From assembly GCA_032164245.1 (NCBI GenBank), contig JAVMKO010000006.1:7393001-7457000 (forward strand): a stretch of 64,000 bases of DNA, written 5' to 3'. The DNA comes from Sternotherus odoratus. Taxonomy: Eukaryota > Chordata > Testudines > Kinosternidae. A program made the translations under genes and the position numbers. Positions within the stretch are counted from its first letter, which is position 1; each line of letters opens with the position of its first letter. This document shows, piece by piece, positions 12,784 through 24,639 of the stretch. The notes under the pieces were generated by a model that searched no databases, was not told where the DNA came from, and was given only the letters and a program-made list of their open reading frames with translations.

Positions 12784-13554
12784 CTGGGTCTAAAAGAAGG
12801 AGGAAACAAAAATACAAATAGAATAGTGGGAAGCTAAAGTGCAGAATGTGCGTCTGGATCCGGACTTCAAATATCTCCGTTTCTGGAGGTATTCAGATCC
12901 AGAGAGCAAGGTCAGCCATTTATAAAGTTCAGAGCCATTTGCAAAGTTAAAAGCCAGATCTCATCATATTTTCTCTGCTTCTGTGTTAAATAGATGGGCA
13001 GGAGCAATATCTCTGGTGGGCTTCATGGTGCATCTGACTCCTCTCCTTTTTGGGGTGAGAAGGAGTTCTGCTTGGGGTAGGTTTTCTGCTGTTGTTTATT
13101 CCTGCGGGGTATATTACATTATGATGAAGAGGGTCTGAGAAGGCCCTGCTTAAGGAGCCCATTGGGAAAAGGAAAAGGCTATTAAATCTGAGGAGAACTG
13201 GAATGAAATCCGTAATTGTTTGATTTCTAACCTCTTGATACAAACACAGTACTTAATCCAGGTCCTCAGCTAGTATAAGTCACATGAGCTCCATTGACTT
13301 TAGCGGCATTACGCCAGTTTAAACCAGACGACAATCTGGCTCCTTGGTTTTCAAAAGAAGTGTTTAGGATGGCTCCAAAGCTGTATTCAGATCTTCCTGG
13401 ACAGAGAGCTCAGTCTAGTCCACCAGAGATGCTAACCGTGATGTTCTGTACCTTGAGGGAGCACCCGGTAACCCTTATATTCCTCATTTACATATAATGG
13501 TGAGAGTGCCTATAACGCATGCCAGGTGAGGTAGCATGGGAAAGGTGATGATAT

Positions 13555-14388
13555 GCTGAAAGCTGTTGGCCTATCTAAATAGGTGTATCGTTGATACATC
13601 TACAATGATAAGAATTGTGTTGTATGGTTTTTCACTAAAACATGCTGTGGGTTTGGGAAGGGCCAAGATACGAGCTCTCCAGGGACAATGACAAGAGAAG
13701 AGGTAACCAATACCCAAGTGGGTGCTAAACAGACATCACCAGCCATTGTCCAGAAGAGGAACTGAAGACTCCAACAGAGAAGACTGGCCCCCATTTAAGA
13801 GACAAACCTATATATTAAGGACTGTAAGATCCAGTGAGTGAGAACATTGCTTGATCCAAATTCTGTCTACCGTGATAAGGGTAAAGGTTAAACGGCGTGC
13901 TTATATTTTATTTTATTTTGGTAACCACTCTGACTTTTTGCCTATCACTTAAAATCTATCTTTTGTAATCAATAAACTTGTTTTACTAGTTCTCTTCACC
14001 AGTGAGTTTGCCCAAAGTGTTTGGTAAATCTGCCCAGGTTACAAAGGCTGCTGTATATTCACTGTCCACTGATGAGGTGGTGAACTAATTAATAAACTTG
14101 CATTGCTCAAGAAATTGTCTTGTGCCGTGCGGGACAGTATATTCCTGAAGTACAAGGCTCAGAGCTGGGGGAATTTGGCTGGTGCCTTTCTCTGTAATTC
14201 ACGAGTGGCTCTGGGAGCATTCATCCAATCCAGCTGGGCGTGGGGCTCCATTTGCTTTTGTGCTGAGTGATCACAGCATCTGGAGGGGTTTGCTGCTTGT
14301 CACTAGCAAGGAATTGTGAGAGACAGCCATGGCTGGAGAGTTAAGGGGGCACGGCAGTCCCAGGCTACCCACCGGGGACCCTGTCACA
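13555..14388 (+). mobile_element. LTR-like retroelement segment
   Basis: The block carries two AATAAA signals in the same orientation (13971-13976 and 14091-14096), each within AATAAACTTG. It ends in GGGGACCCTGTCACA at 14388, a typical LTR-type CA terminus. No protein frame is seen. The 5' end is placed only approximately and no target duplication was found, so it may be a solo LTR or an LTR plus leader. Confidence 0.45.
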
Positions 14389-17300
14389 CTAACACTGGCA
14401 CCTCTCCTGGGGCTATGAAAGCTTAAGACCACTTTGAAAGCAGATACACACACGGCAGCTTCTGAGGCATATGCCTTAAGGAAATTCTGCCAGGCACAGG
14501 ACTTACGTCTCTTGGGGAAACAGAAGAAATGAGACTGTAAACGCCAGATCTGTCTAGTCGCTTTGGTCCTCCTGCAACCGGCCTGTAAATGCATCTGCCT
14601 CCTGAGGATGATTGACTCAAGACCAACTTTGCCCAGCTGGCCGAACCTAACAAGTGATTTTCTACTATTGGAACAGCGAGTGTTCCATGGCAGGTGCTAG
14701 CCGAGAGAGTTCCAGGAGAAGAGGCAACGTTTGGAAGGTGACTCTTCTCTGGAGCAACTCTGCTGAAGTCGATAGACTTACACCAGTGTCGGTGAGAGGA
14801 GGATCAGACCCATAGACTCTTTAGAACAAATAAATGAGCGCGGTCAACTGTGGGCTACGCAGACCCTCACAAATACTCCCTATCAGTTTGTGACACCTGT
14901 ACCCTGCTTTGTGTTTTGCTTGAGAGTAACAGTTACCTTTTCATTTTCGGAATATGCTGGAATAATAGGTGTGGGGTATTTTTTTTTAATCGTGTTCTTA
15001 CTGCCCAGTTTGTCAAATAATCATGAAATAATTACATTCTGGTTTTGACTCATTTCGAGCGAGAAAGCACTAAATGGTCTTATAATGGCCCGAAACTGTC
15101 AACTTGATATATAGGGTTCTATTCAGCAGAAATTATATGCAGTTTCCATGCCACAGAAGCCGCACAAGGTCCGGGATCCAGCCAAAATATTCAGCAGAAA
15201 ATTGTGCCAGGCCGCAGGGCCAATTATGCCAAGATGTGCAGGTGTATTTTGCAGAGCGCCGCACAGGCTGGAGACTTCATTCGATTACTCGTCTTCTCCC
15301 ACCATGTTACACTCATGCTGAGTCACCTGAGCCAAAACGTTACACGGCCCCAGAAAGTATTTATAGATTTTCAAAGTTAATCCGGCTCAGAGACACCATG
15401 TCTTCATCTGCAGGTGTGTGGAGCCGCTTTCCAACATCCTGGGAACGATAGTCGTGCCCAGAACACTAGTCCGACCTACAACTGGTGTACCTTGGCATAG
15501 CTCCATTGAAGTCTACGGAGCCACTTCCAGTCACACAAGCTAAGGATCTGGCCTTTTGTGCCTTTAGCATGCGTGCATGTACTCCCGCCGTTTGCAAGAG
15601 CACCACTAGACCTGCTAAGAGTGCAGCATGCCATTTGTCTGCATAGCTCATAGCTGAAGATGGATTTTGCAGGACAGCAGATCACGGACAGTGACAACTT
15701 TACCACAAGAAATTCCAGATCGGAGCATGGCTGAGCTCCGTTCGGAAGGATCCTTGGGTAATACCCACTGGATATGACGCAGCCAGCACACAGCTCCATT
15801 CTGTAGCGTTCTCCATTTTTCATTCAGCAGTCGGGATTTTGGCATATGCGAAGGGGAAGGCAGGTGTATCTGTGACTGTTGAAGAGGGAACCTCCAGATC
15901 CGAAAGTACGAGTTGCTACAGATTGAACTAGACCCCCAAGGCTCATAGCCTCTGCAGAGCGGCATGGAGGAGCTCCTGTAAAAACACCTTCCCCACTGGG
16001 TTATGCAGCCTGTTAATAGAGCACAATGAAAATGGGTTCAAAAATCATTTTCTCTTCCAAGATCTTTTTCATCTCCGTGCACAGAGCCTTTGTCACCCTG
16101 CAAGTACATTTCATCTTTTGGAAAGACACTGGGGAGAGGGGGGCTGAACATCAGAGGAGGGTGTTAGCCCTACAAAATCGTCATCTCCACGGATAACCAA
16201 TTTCAATAGCTAGACAAATCTGCTATGCAAGGACTCTTGATGCTTTGGCTAGTGGGGGGAAAGGGGAGGTTTCCCATGCAATCCCATGGTCTGTCAAAGC
16301 AATTTCTGCTCTCAGATTCTTTGTCACAAGTTCATTTTATGGGCGTTGCCAGAGAAAGAAGCCAAGCAAGCAGCCATTGCATATTGCTCAATCCGTGAAC
16401 ACATTGCTTTCAAGCCACATTAGCTTCACCCAACACATTGCTGCAGATGGAGTCAATCACATCCGTATGTGACCTTTCCGCCTTACGGGAGGGTGTCCTG
16501 ACTCCTGATGGAGAGGAGAAGTTGCACAGGACTTACCAAGGGGTGCTATGGCATGAGTAGATAGATGACCTGTGACCACAGTCAGGTTAGGATGTATACG
16601 GCCGCCCAGTTTCATGACTCCTGGCACACAAGCTGGCCTGGTTTATCCTTGGTACAACTATGCTGAGGTCTATGAAGTTTTACCAACGATGACATTGGCC
16701 CCTCGGGATCCCCCAGCTGAAGTCTGGCCAGGAGCCTGAGGCTAACATCCCTGGAGGAACGGCGCTGGACTTCTTAAAAGCCATAAGTGGCCAAGATCAA
16801 AGGACTATGTCTTATCCCAGAGATCCCAAAGCACTAAGGGAACCGGCAGCAGGAGCAAAACTCCCCCAGCAGCTCTCTGTTACTGTGGCACAGGTCAGGG
16901 CAGGCAGGTGGAAGTCAGATGAGGGAGCTACAATTTATGGGCTTCCTCCCGTGGAAGCAGCCTGGGAACTAACTGACTCCTTGAGGGATTCTCCCTGCGG
17001 GGAGGGGGGCACCGCTGTTGCGCTAGAGAAGGTAGTTTTAAAATAACATAAGGCCGGGGTGCCACAGGAGAGTGGAGGCTGCCCAAGGAAGGCACTGAAT
17101 TAACACATCTCCCGACAGGCCTGGCCACACTCTCTCCTAGTCTGGCTCTGCCCACTTTGGATAGATTTATACTGAATCCGTGGGACCCGGTCTTGTGGGA
17201 CTCCATGTATCCAAGCTGCCACTTGAGCGTCCACACCACATTATGAACCTGGGTTTACAATTGCTGGACTCCTCTGACCAGTGGCGTAGGCCTGGCGGGG

Positions 17301-17645
17301 CATTTACCGGAATGCCCCTGCCAGCGTCACCTCACACATTCTAAAATGGCGTCCTCCGTGCGGGGCGACCTCAAAATGGCACCCGCCAGGCAGCAATAGT
17401 CCCCGGACATGGATCCACAGGGAGCCGGCCCCGCTACACCATTGTGTCGGTCTCAGGTCAGCAGCTTGTCCCGCGTCCACGCTGCAAAATTCCTGGGGTT
17501 GGACCCAAGGTTCAGCGGGACTCAGGCTCCGTCCCACCCCGTAAGCAAGGTCCTAGGTCCTGAGTCCTTGCTGACCTGAGTCGGACTGACTGTGTGTGGA
17601 CAGAAGAGGAATTTTGGCTCAAACCTGAGTCAGAGCCAGGACTTA
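14389..17645. other. Gene-free stretch
   Basis: No exon-like frame with recognisable product. Overlapping open frames at 15104-15965 and 16807-17537 lie on opposite strands and look like chance. A short repeat remnant (AACCTGAGTCAGAGCCAGG) precedes the MITE at 17646. Confidence 0.3.
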
Positions 17646-17913
17646 GCCCTGGGCTACACTGCGGGGGCAGGGTTCGAACTAAGATATGCAGCTATTCGCG
17701 TAGCTGAAGTCACCGTATCTTAGTTCGACTTACCTACCCGTCCCCACGGCGGCAAGTTGACCGCGGCCGCTCCCCCGCTGAATCTGCATACTCCTCCTGC
17801 GGAGGTGGAGTACAGGAGTCAATTCAGGGATCGATTTATCGCATCTAGATGAGACGCGATAAATCAATCCCTGATACATTGAGCGCTACCCAGCAGGTAG
17901 TGTAGCCATACCC
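17646..17913 (+). mobile_element. Harbinger-like MITE, copy B (268 bp)
   Basis: It starts GCCCTGGGCTACACT and ends GTAGCCATACCC, flanked by TTA on both sides (17643-17645 and 17914-17916). The palindromic core GGGATCGATTTATCG is present. Right after the element, a second GTAGACGTACCC-like motif (to 17937) repeats its 3' end, so a partial second copy or a small duplication may lie there. Confidence 0.7.
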
Positions 17914-17940
17914 TTAGTATGCAGTGTAGACGTACCCTTG

Positions 17941-18577
17941 GGGTTACTCCAGCTTCCTCCAGTCCCCTGACACCGTTGGGGGTTGCAGCCGCCTACTCCG
18001 CCACCTCCCTTCAGTTGGCAAACTTTCTGCCACTGGAGGTCTGGAGAGTGTGTTCTGCCAGAGGAATGTAAGGGATGAATGGAGCCCACTGGCTTCCAAA
18101 CTCCTCTGCCTGACAGGAAGAGGGGAATGCACACCCAGTCCAGAGTGGGGAACTGCAAAGAACAGAGAGAACCTGAGAAGCCAGCAACGTGCCTTGAATG
18201 GCAACAAAGCAAAACTGAGGAACAGACGTTTCCCGCGCCTCGGGGGAATTCATCACCCTAGGGCAGGGTTTGAAGTCATTTTGGAATAAGATCCTGGCTT
18301 TACAAATAGAGCCAGCCCCAGCCAGTCGCCCCATGTGCTAACTTTGGAAACATCCTGTCCTAGCTACTCAAACAAGGGAGAACGGGGAGGTTGGGGGGGC
18401 TACGTGAGTACAATGGACCTGGAAGCTGTGACTCTTCACATGTAGCAGTGGCTTCAGTGAAATGAGTTCCTGTAAACCGAGAAGATCCAGCCTGTTTCAG
18501 CTCAAAGTCACGTTTTCATTAAGGGCTTAAACTGATTCAAAAATCATGTCATGGGTTTGATCTCAAAACTCATGGAC
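17941..18577. other. Gene-free stretch 5' of the minisatellite
   Basis: Open frames on both strands overlap and none has a recognisable domain. At about 18540-18577 the sequence grades into the first minisatellite unit. Confidence 0.3.
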
Positions 18578-21500
18578 AGGGCTTTCCATGCACTCCAATG
18601 GGCTTTGGACTGGTTCATATCGGGGGGTCTTTCCATGCACTCCAATGGGCTTTGGACTGGTTCATATCGGGGGGTCTTTCCATACACTCCAATGGGCTTT
18701 GGACTGGTTCATATCGGGGGGTCTTTCCATACACTCCAATGGGCTTTGGACTGGTTCATATCGGGGGGTCTTTCCATAAACTCCAATGGGCTTTGGACTG
18801 GTTCATATCGGGGGGTCTTTCCATACACTCCAATGGGCTTTGGACTGGTTCATATCGGGGGGTCTTTCCATAAACTCCAATGGGCTTTGGACTGGTTCAT
18901 ATCGGGGGGTCTTTCCATACACTCCAATGGGCTTTGGACTGGTTCATATCGGGGGGTCTTTCCATAAACTCCAATGGGCTTTGGACTGGTTCATATCGGG
19001 GGGTCTTTCCATACACTCCAATGGGCTTTGGACTGGTTCATATCAGGGGGTCTTTCCATAAACTCCAATGGGCTTTGGACTGGTTCATATCGGGGGGTCT
19101 TTCCATACACTCCAATGGACTTTGGACTGGTTCATATCGGGGGGTCTTTCCATTCACTCCAATGGGCTTTGGACTGGTTCATATCAGGGGGTCTTTCCAT
19201 AAACTCCAATGGGCTTTGGACTGGTTCATATCGGGGGGTCTTTCCATACACTCCAATGGACTTTGGACTGGTTCATATCGGGGGGTCTTTCCATACACTC
19301 CAATGGGCTTTGGACTGGTTCATATCGGGGGTCTTTCCATTCACTCCAATGGGCTTTGGACTGGTTCATATCAGGGGGTCTTTCCATAAACTCCAATGGG
19401 CTTTGGACTGGTTCATATCGGGGGGTCTTTCCATAAACTCCAATGGGCTTTGGACTGGTTCATATCGGGGGGTCTTTCCATACACTCCAATGGGCTTTGG
19501 ACTGGTTCATATCGGGGGGGTCTTTCCATGCACTCCAATGGGCTTTGGACTGGTTCATATCGGGGGGTCTTTCCATACACTCCAATGGGCTTTGGACTGG
19601 TTCATATCGGGGGGTCTTTCCATACACTCCAATGGGCTTTGGACTGGTTCATATCGGGGGGTCTTTCCATACACTCCAATGGGCTTTGGACTGGTTCATA
19701 TCGGGGGGTCTTTCCATACACTCCAATGGGCTTTGGACTGGTTCATATCGGGGGGTCTTTCCATACACTCCAATGGGCTTTGGACTGGTTCATATCGGGG
19801 GGTCTTTCCATACACTCCAATGGGCTTTGGACTGGTTCATATCGGGGGGTCTTTCCATACACTCCAATGGGCTTTGGACTGGTTCATATCGGGGGGTCTT
19901 TCCATACACTCCAATGGGCTTTGGACTGGTTCATATCGGGGGGTCTTTCCATACACTCCAATGGGCTTTGGACTGGTTCATATCGGGGGGTCTTTCCATA
20001 CACTCCAATGGGCTTTGGACTGGTTCATATCGGGGGGTCTTTCCATACACTCCAATGGGCTTTGGACTGGTTCATATCGGGGGGTCTTTCCATTCACTCC
20101 AATGGACTTTGGACTGGGTCATATCGGGGGGTCTTTCCATACACTCCAATGGGCTTTGGACTGGTTCATATCGGGGGGTCTTTCCATTCACTCCAATGGG
20201 CTTTGGACTGGTTCATATCGGGGGGTCTTTCCATAAACTCCAATGGGCTTTGGACTGGTTCATATCGGGGGGTCTTTCCATACACTCCAATGGGCTTTGG
20301 ACTGGTTCATATCGGGGGGTCTTTCCATACACTCCAATGGGCTTTGGACTGGTTCATATCGGGGGGTCTTTCCATACACTCCAATGGGCTTTGGACTGGT
20401 TCATATCGGGGGGTCTTTCCATACACTCCAATGGACTTTGGACTGGTTCATATCGGGGGGTCTTTCCATACACTCCAATGGGCTTTGGACTGGTTCATAT
20501 CGGGGGGTCTTTCCATACACTCCAATGGGCTTTGGACTGGTTCATATCGGGGGGTCTTTCCATACACTCCAATGGACTTTGGACTGGTTCATATCGGGGG
20601 GTCTTTCCATACACTCCAATGGGCTTTGGACTGGTTCATATCGGGGGGTCTTTCCATTCACTCCAATGGGCTTTGGACTGGTTCATATCGGGGGGTCTTT
20701 CCATACACTCCAATGGGCTTTGGACTGGTTCATATCGGGGGGTCTTTCCATACACTCCAATGGGCTTTGGACTGGTTCATATCGGGGGGTCTTTCCATAA
20801 ACTCCAATGGGCTTTGGACTGGTTCATATCGGGGGGTCTTTCCATACACTCCAATGGGCTTTGGACTGGTTCATATCGGGGGGTCTTTCCATACACTCCA
20901 ATGGGCTTTGGACTGGTTCATATCGGGGGGTCTTTCCATACACTCCAATGGGCTTTGGACTGGTTCATATCGGGGGGTCTTTCCATAAACTCCAATGGGC
21001 TTTGGACTGGTTCATATCGGGGGGTCTTTCCATACACTCCAATGGGCTTTGGACTGGTTCATATCGGGGGGTCTTTCCATACACTCCAATGGGCTTTGGA
21101 CTGGTTCATATCGGGGGGTCTTTCCATGCACTCCAATGGGCTTTGGACTGGTTCATATCGGGGGGTCTTTCCATGCACTCCAATGGGCTTTGGACTGGTT
21201 CATATCGGGGGGTCTTTCCATACACTCCAATGGGCTTTGGACTGGTTCATATCGGGGGGTCTTTCCATACACTCCAATGGACTTTGGACTGGTTCATATC
21301 GGGGGGTCTTTCCATACACTCCAATGGGCTTTGGACTGGTTCATATCGGGGGGTCTTTCCATACACTCCAATGGGCTTTGGACTGGTTCATATCGGGGGG
21401 TCTTTCCATAAACTCCAATGGGCTTTGGACTGGTTCATATCGGGGGGTCTTTCCATACACTCCAATGGGCTTTGGACTGGTTCATATCGGGGGGTCTTTC

Positions 21501-21685
21501 CATACACTCCAATGGGCTTTGGACTGGTTCATATCGGGGGGGGGGGGTCTTTCCATACACTCCAATGGGCTTTGGACTGGTCTATATTGGGGGGTCTTTC
21601 CATACACTCCAATGGACTTTGGGCTGGTTCATATCAGGGGGGGGGGGTCTTTCCATACACTCCAATGGACTTTGGGCTGGGCTCT
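18578..21685. repeat. 47-bp minisatellite, about 66 tandem copies (3.1 kb)
   Basis: The unit reads CTTTCCATACACTCCAATGG then GCTTTGGACTGGTTCATATC then GGGGGGT. Spacing stays at 47 bp with rare single-base changes in the G-run. A few variant sites recur: ACAC, AAAC, GCAC or TCAC after CCAT; GGGCTT or GGACTT; ATCGG or ATCAGG. The last three units are degenerate, with G-runs of up to about 10-11. Because 47 is not a multiple of three and the common unit has no stop in any plus-strand phase, very long frames (up to 769 codons, 19443-21752) run through it. They end mainly where the AAAC variant creates TAA. No promoter, splice site or homology supports translation. Confidence 0.97.
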
Positions 21686-23832
21686 CTACTGGCCCCATCT
21701 ATGTTCAAAACTACTTTCAGTTGTGTCTGATTTCATTTTACAGGCACATTAACACATTTCAGTCATGTCAAAATCTTCCACTTGAAAAAAACCCAAACCT
21801 CAGCCATATAAAGTTGCTGTAACAAAGCTGTTGAGTACCAGTTACATGCTGAATAATACAAAACACCGAGGGACGGACTGTGTGACGTGATCCATGAAAT
21901 CACTACTCCTGGAGCGAGGCAATACTCACCATGAGGATGGGGTGCAGACCCAGGGCTAGGACAATATTTGATTAGGTGACAGCCTACGTATCTCCGCTTA
22001 CTTGGATCTGGTTTTTTATGATTGTTCTTCTATAGCAAACCATACCACAAAGGCAAGTAACATTACAGCAAGCGCACAGCTGCACGTGGGCAAATGGACC
22101 CATCCTCTGGATTGCAGGAGACCCTCTCCTAACCAAAACCAGACTGGGTTCCCACACAGCTCCGACCTCAGTTAAATCTCATGAAAACTACACACCTGCG
22201 TTTGCACATTCCTGCTGCGAAGCCCTGCCCAGGGGATGAGGGAGTTTGTTCCATGGCTCCAGAGCTAGTCACGATGGGTTTCCCAGGTTGGCCCCATTAG
22301 AGCCGCAGCCCACAGAACACATCTATGGCTGATGACACCAGGGTGCTATATTTGACTGATGTCGTTAACAATCACCTGGGCCAAGTTTGCTTCGCTGGAC
22401 TCAGTAAAATAATATTAAAAACACTTATCGCATCGCTGGGCCTTTTCACCTGCAGATCTCAACACACTTTGAAAAGCACCATTTATGACTATACCCAATA
22501 TTGCCAATATTTTAACACAGAGCTGAGCACTGCCGGCCCACTTTTGCAAGTGGGAAAACCGAGGAATACCAAGTGGCTTGGCCTCTTGTCTGTGGTATCC
22601 CTGTTGGAAACTCACCTTGGTACTTCATCATTCTCTCACCCAGACGGTATCTTTCGCTGAGTATATTGCAAAACATTTTCCGCAGGCAAATACGACGCCC
22701 CAAACATTTTTCTGTGGCTTCTGGCCGATAACGACAGCTAATCAAATGAAAAATACTAATTTTGCAAACGATCCTTTGGGACCGTCTATGACTAGGGCAG
22801 AGTCCAGCTGTCTTCATCGTCTTTCCTGGAGCACTGCTGTGCCTGTTCATTGTAGCCTTGAAATAGCAGAGGAAATAGCAGCTACATAAGATTTATCTAC
22901 ATAAAGGCTCTCAAAAGAGTCCCTAGAAATACCAGTTACTGCGTCAGTAGCTACAGAAATGGGAAGGGTCTGCATCTGTCCCGCAGCCCGTTCTCAGTAA
23001 AGACTTGATCCTGGTTAATTTAACCCAACAGAAAGACTCCCACTGACTCCAATGCCCGCAGGGACATGGCGCATATAATAGCCAGGGGCTGGCTGCCCAC
23101 TACGGCTCCGCAGATGGCGATCCAGCCTGGTTATAGGAACTAAGACCAACGAAATTCAGCTCAGTGTTAGGCTGCGTGGAATGCCCAGAAACGGTTGCAA
23201 GGTAAATTCGAAGGGCTGAACTCTTCGCTTAGCTACTGAGGTAAATAGACCACGGCCCCATGGGAACCGGAGAGCCGAACGCCCGACTAGATGTTGGGTT
23301 TGGCTGTGGACTAGCTCGGTCCCCGGCCAGGACGTGCCGGTACCAGCACAGGGCAAAGTCTGTCTCCTCCCCAGTGCCAGCCCCACACTCTCAGGGCACT
23401 CACACCACCGTAATTCCACAACCCAGCCTAGGGAGGGTATTTAGTCTCCCTTAAAAACCACACCCACAGGAACGGAAAGGGGCAAATCGTCTCTCCTCCA
23501 TGCACAGCGGGAAGGGCACACGCCTGGGGGTTGCTACTCCCCAGGGTGGCTGTTTGTGAATGCCACTCCACCCACTAACTGGGCACTGTGTGGGTGGAGT
23601 GGGTGGGGAGGTAAAGTCCCCCAGCCCAGGGCTCTAGATCCTGTCATGTGGGATCCCTTCAGAGCAGATCCTTTGCCCACTCCCACTCCACCCTCTGCAC
23701 CAGCATTCGCTCGGCGGGTGTGGAGACCCTTTCTGAACCATCGAGGGGCCCATGTCAACTCTGCTGGCAGCCTGGTCAGGTTCACAAGAGGAGGAAGCAG
23801 TGATGCTCAGGCTCCCACTGATAGGCCAAGAG
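21686..23832. other. Gene-free stretch
   Basis: No recognised gene or repeat. Pairs of short opposed frames at 22325-22889 and 23156-23885 show no domain. Confidence 0.3.
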
Positions 23833-24209
23833 CAGGTGTGGCCAACCTGTGGCTCCGGAGATGCTTGCGGCTCTTCCGAGGTTAATCATGCGGCTCCTTG
23901 TACAGGCGCCGACTCCGGGGCTGGAGCTACAGGCACCAACTTTCCAAGGTCCTGCCCCCACTCCACCCCTTCCCCCGAGGCTGCCGTGCCCTCACTCCTC
24001 CCCACCAGAGCCTCCTGCACACTGGAAAACAGCTGATTGTGGCAGGCGGTAAGCGTGGGGAGGCGGGGGGAGGCGCTGATTGGCGGGGCTGCCTGTGGGC
24101 GGGAGGTGCTGGAGGAGGGTAGCAGATGGGAGGCTGCTGGTGTATTCCTGGGGCTCTTTGGAAATGTTCATTGGTAAATTCTGGCTCCTTCTCAGGCTGG
24201 CCACCCCTG
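23833..24209. mobile_element. hAT-like MITE (377 bp)
   Basis: The termini are inverted: CAGGTGTGGCCAACCTG at the left and CAGGCTGGCCACCCCTG at the right. The flanking 8-mers GCCAAGAG (23825-23832) and GCCTAGGG (24210-24217) agree at 6 of 8 positions, consistent with a decayed 8-bp hAT target duplication. The interior is GC-rich and non-coding. Confidence 0.65.
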
Positions 24210-24639
24210 GCCTAGGGCAAAGCCCCTTCCAGCTTGTTTACCTCTGACTGAACAGGTCATCTGCTAAGCAGTCAGCATGACTTCTGGCTACAAGAAGAGG
24301 CAGCAGATAGCATGAGAGGCAGCACAGTGTGGTAGACACAGCAAGACACTCATGCCAGGTCTGACACTGACTCCTTGTGTCATGTGACCCGTCATCAATG
24401 TCATGATATATGAAATCACAGTCCATCTGAAACCATAGGCATTTATGAAAGAGAACAGCTACAAATGGGCTTCCACACACAGATCAAGTTCCAGCTTTGT
24501 CCCTCTTGTTAACCAGAGGGCAAACCATATCTGCAACTCAATGCATCACACAGAGATTTCTAATGGCTGAATCATATTACAAATAAATGTATCATTACAA
24601 TCAGTTGAGAAAGCAGTTTGTGCTAGTTAAAAAATTGAC

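Noticed and set aside
18578..21685. CRISPR-like array
   Set aside because: Units are directly contiguous without unique spacers, and the host is a vertebrate. It is a minisatellite.
19443..21752. 769-codon open frame (and those of 530 and 420 codons) as a repetitive protein gene
   Set aside because: The frames follow from a stop-free 47-bp tandem unit read in three phases. They overlap each other, have no promoter or splice context, and no known family matches.
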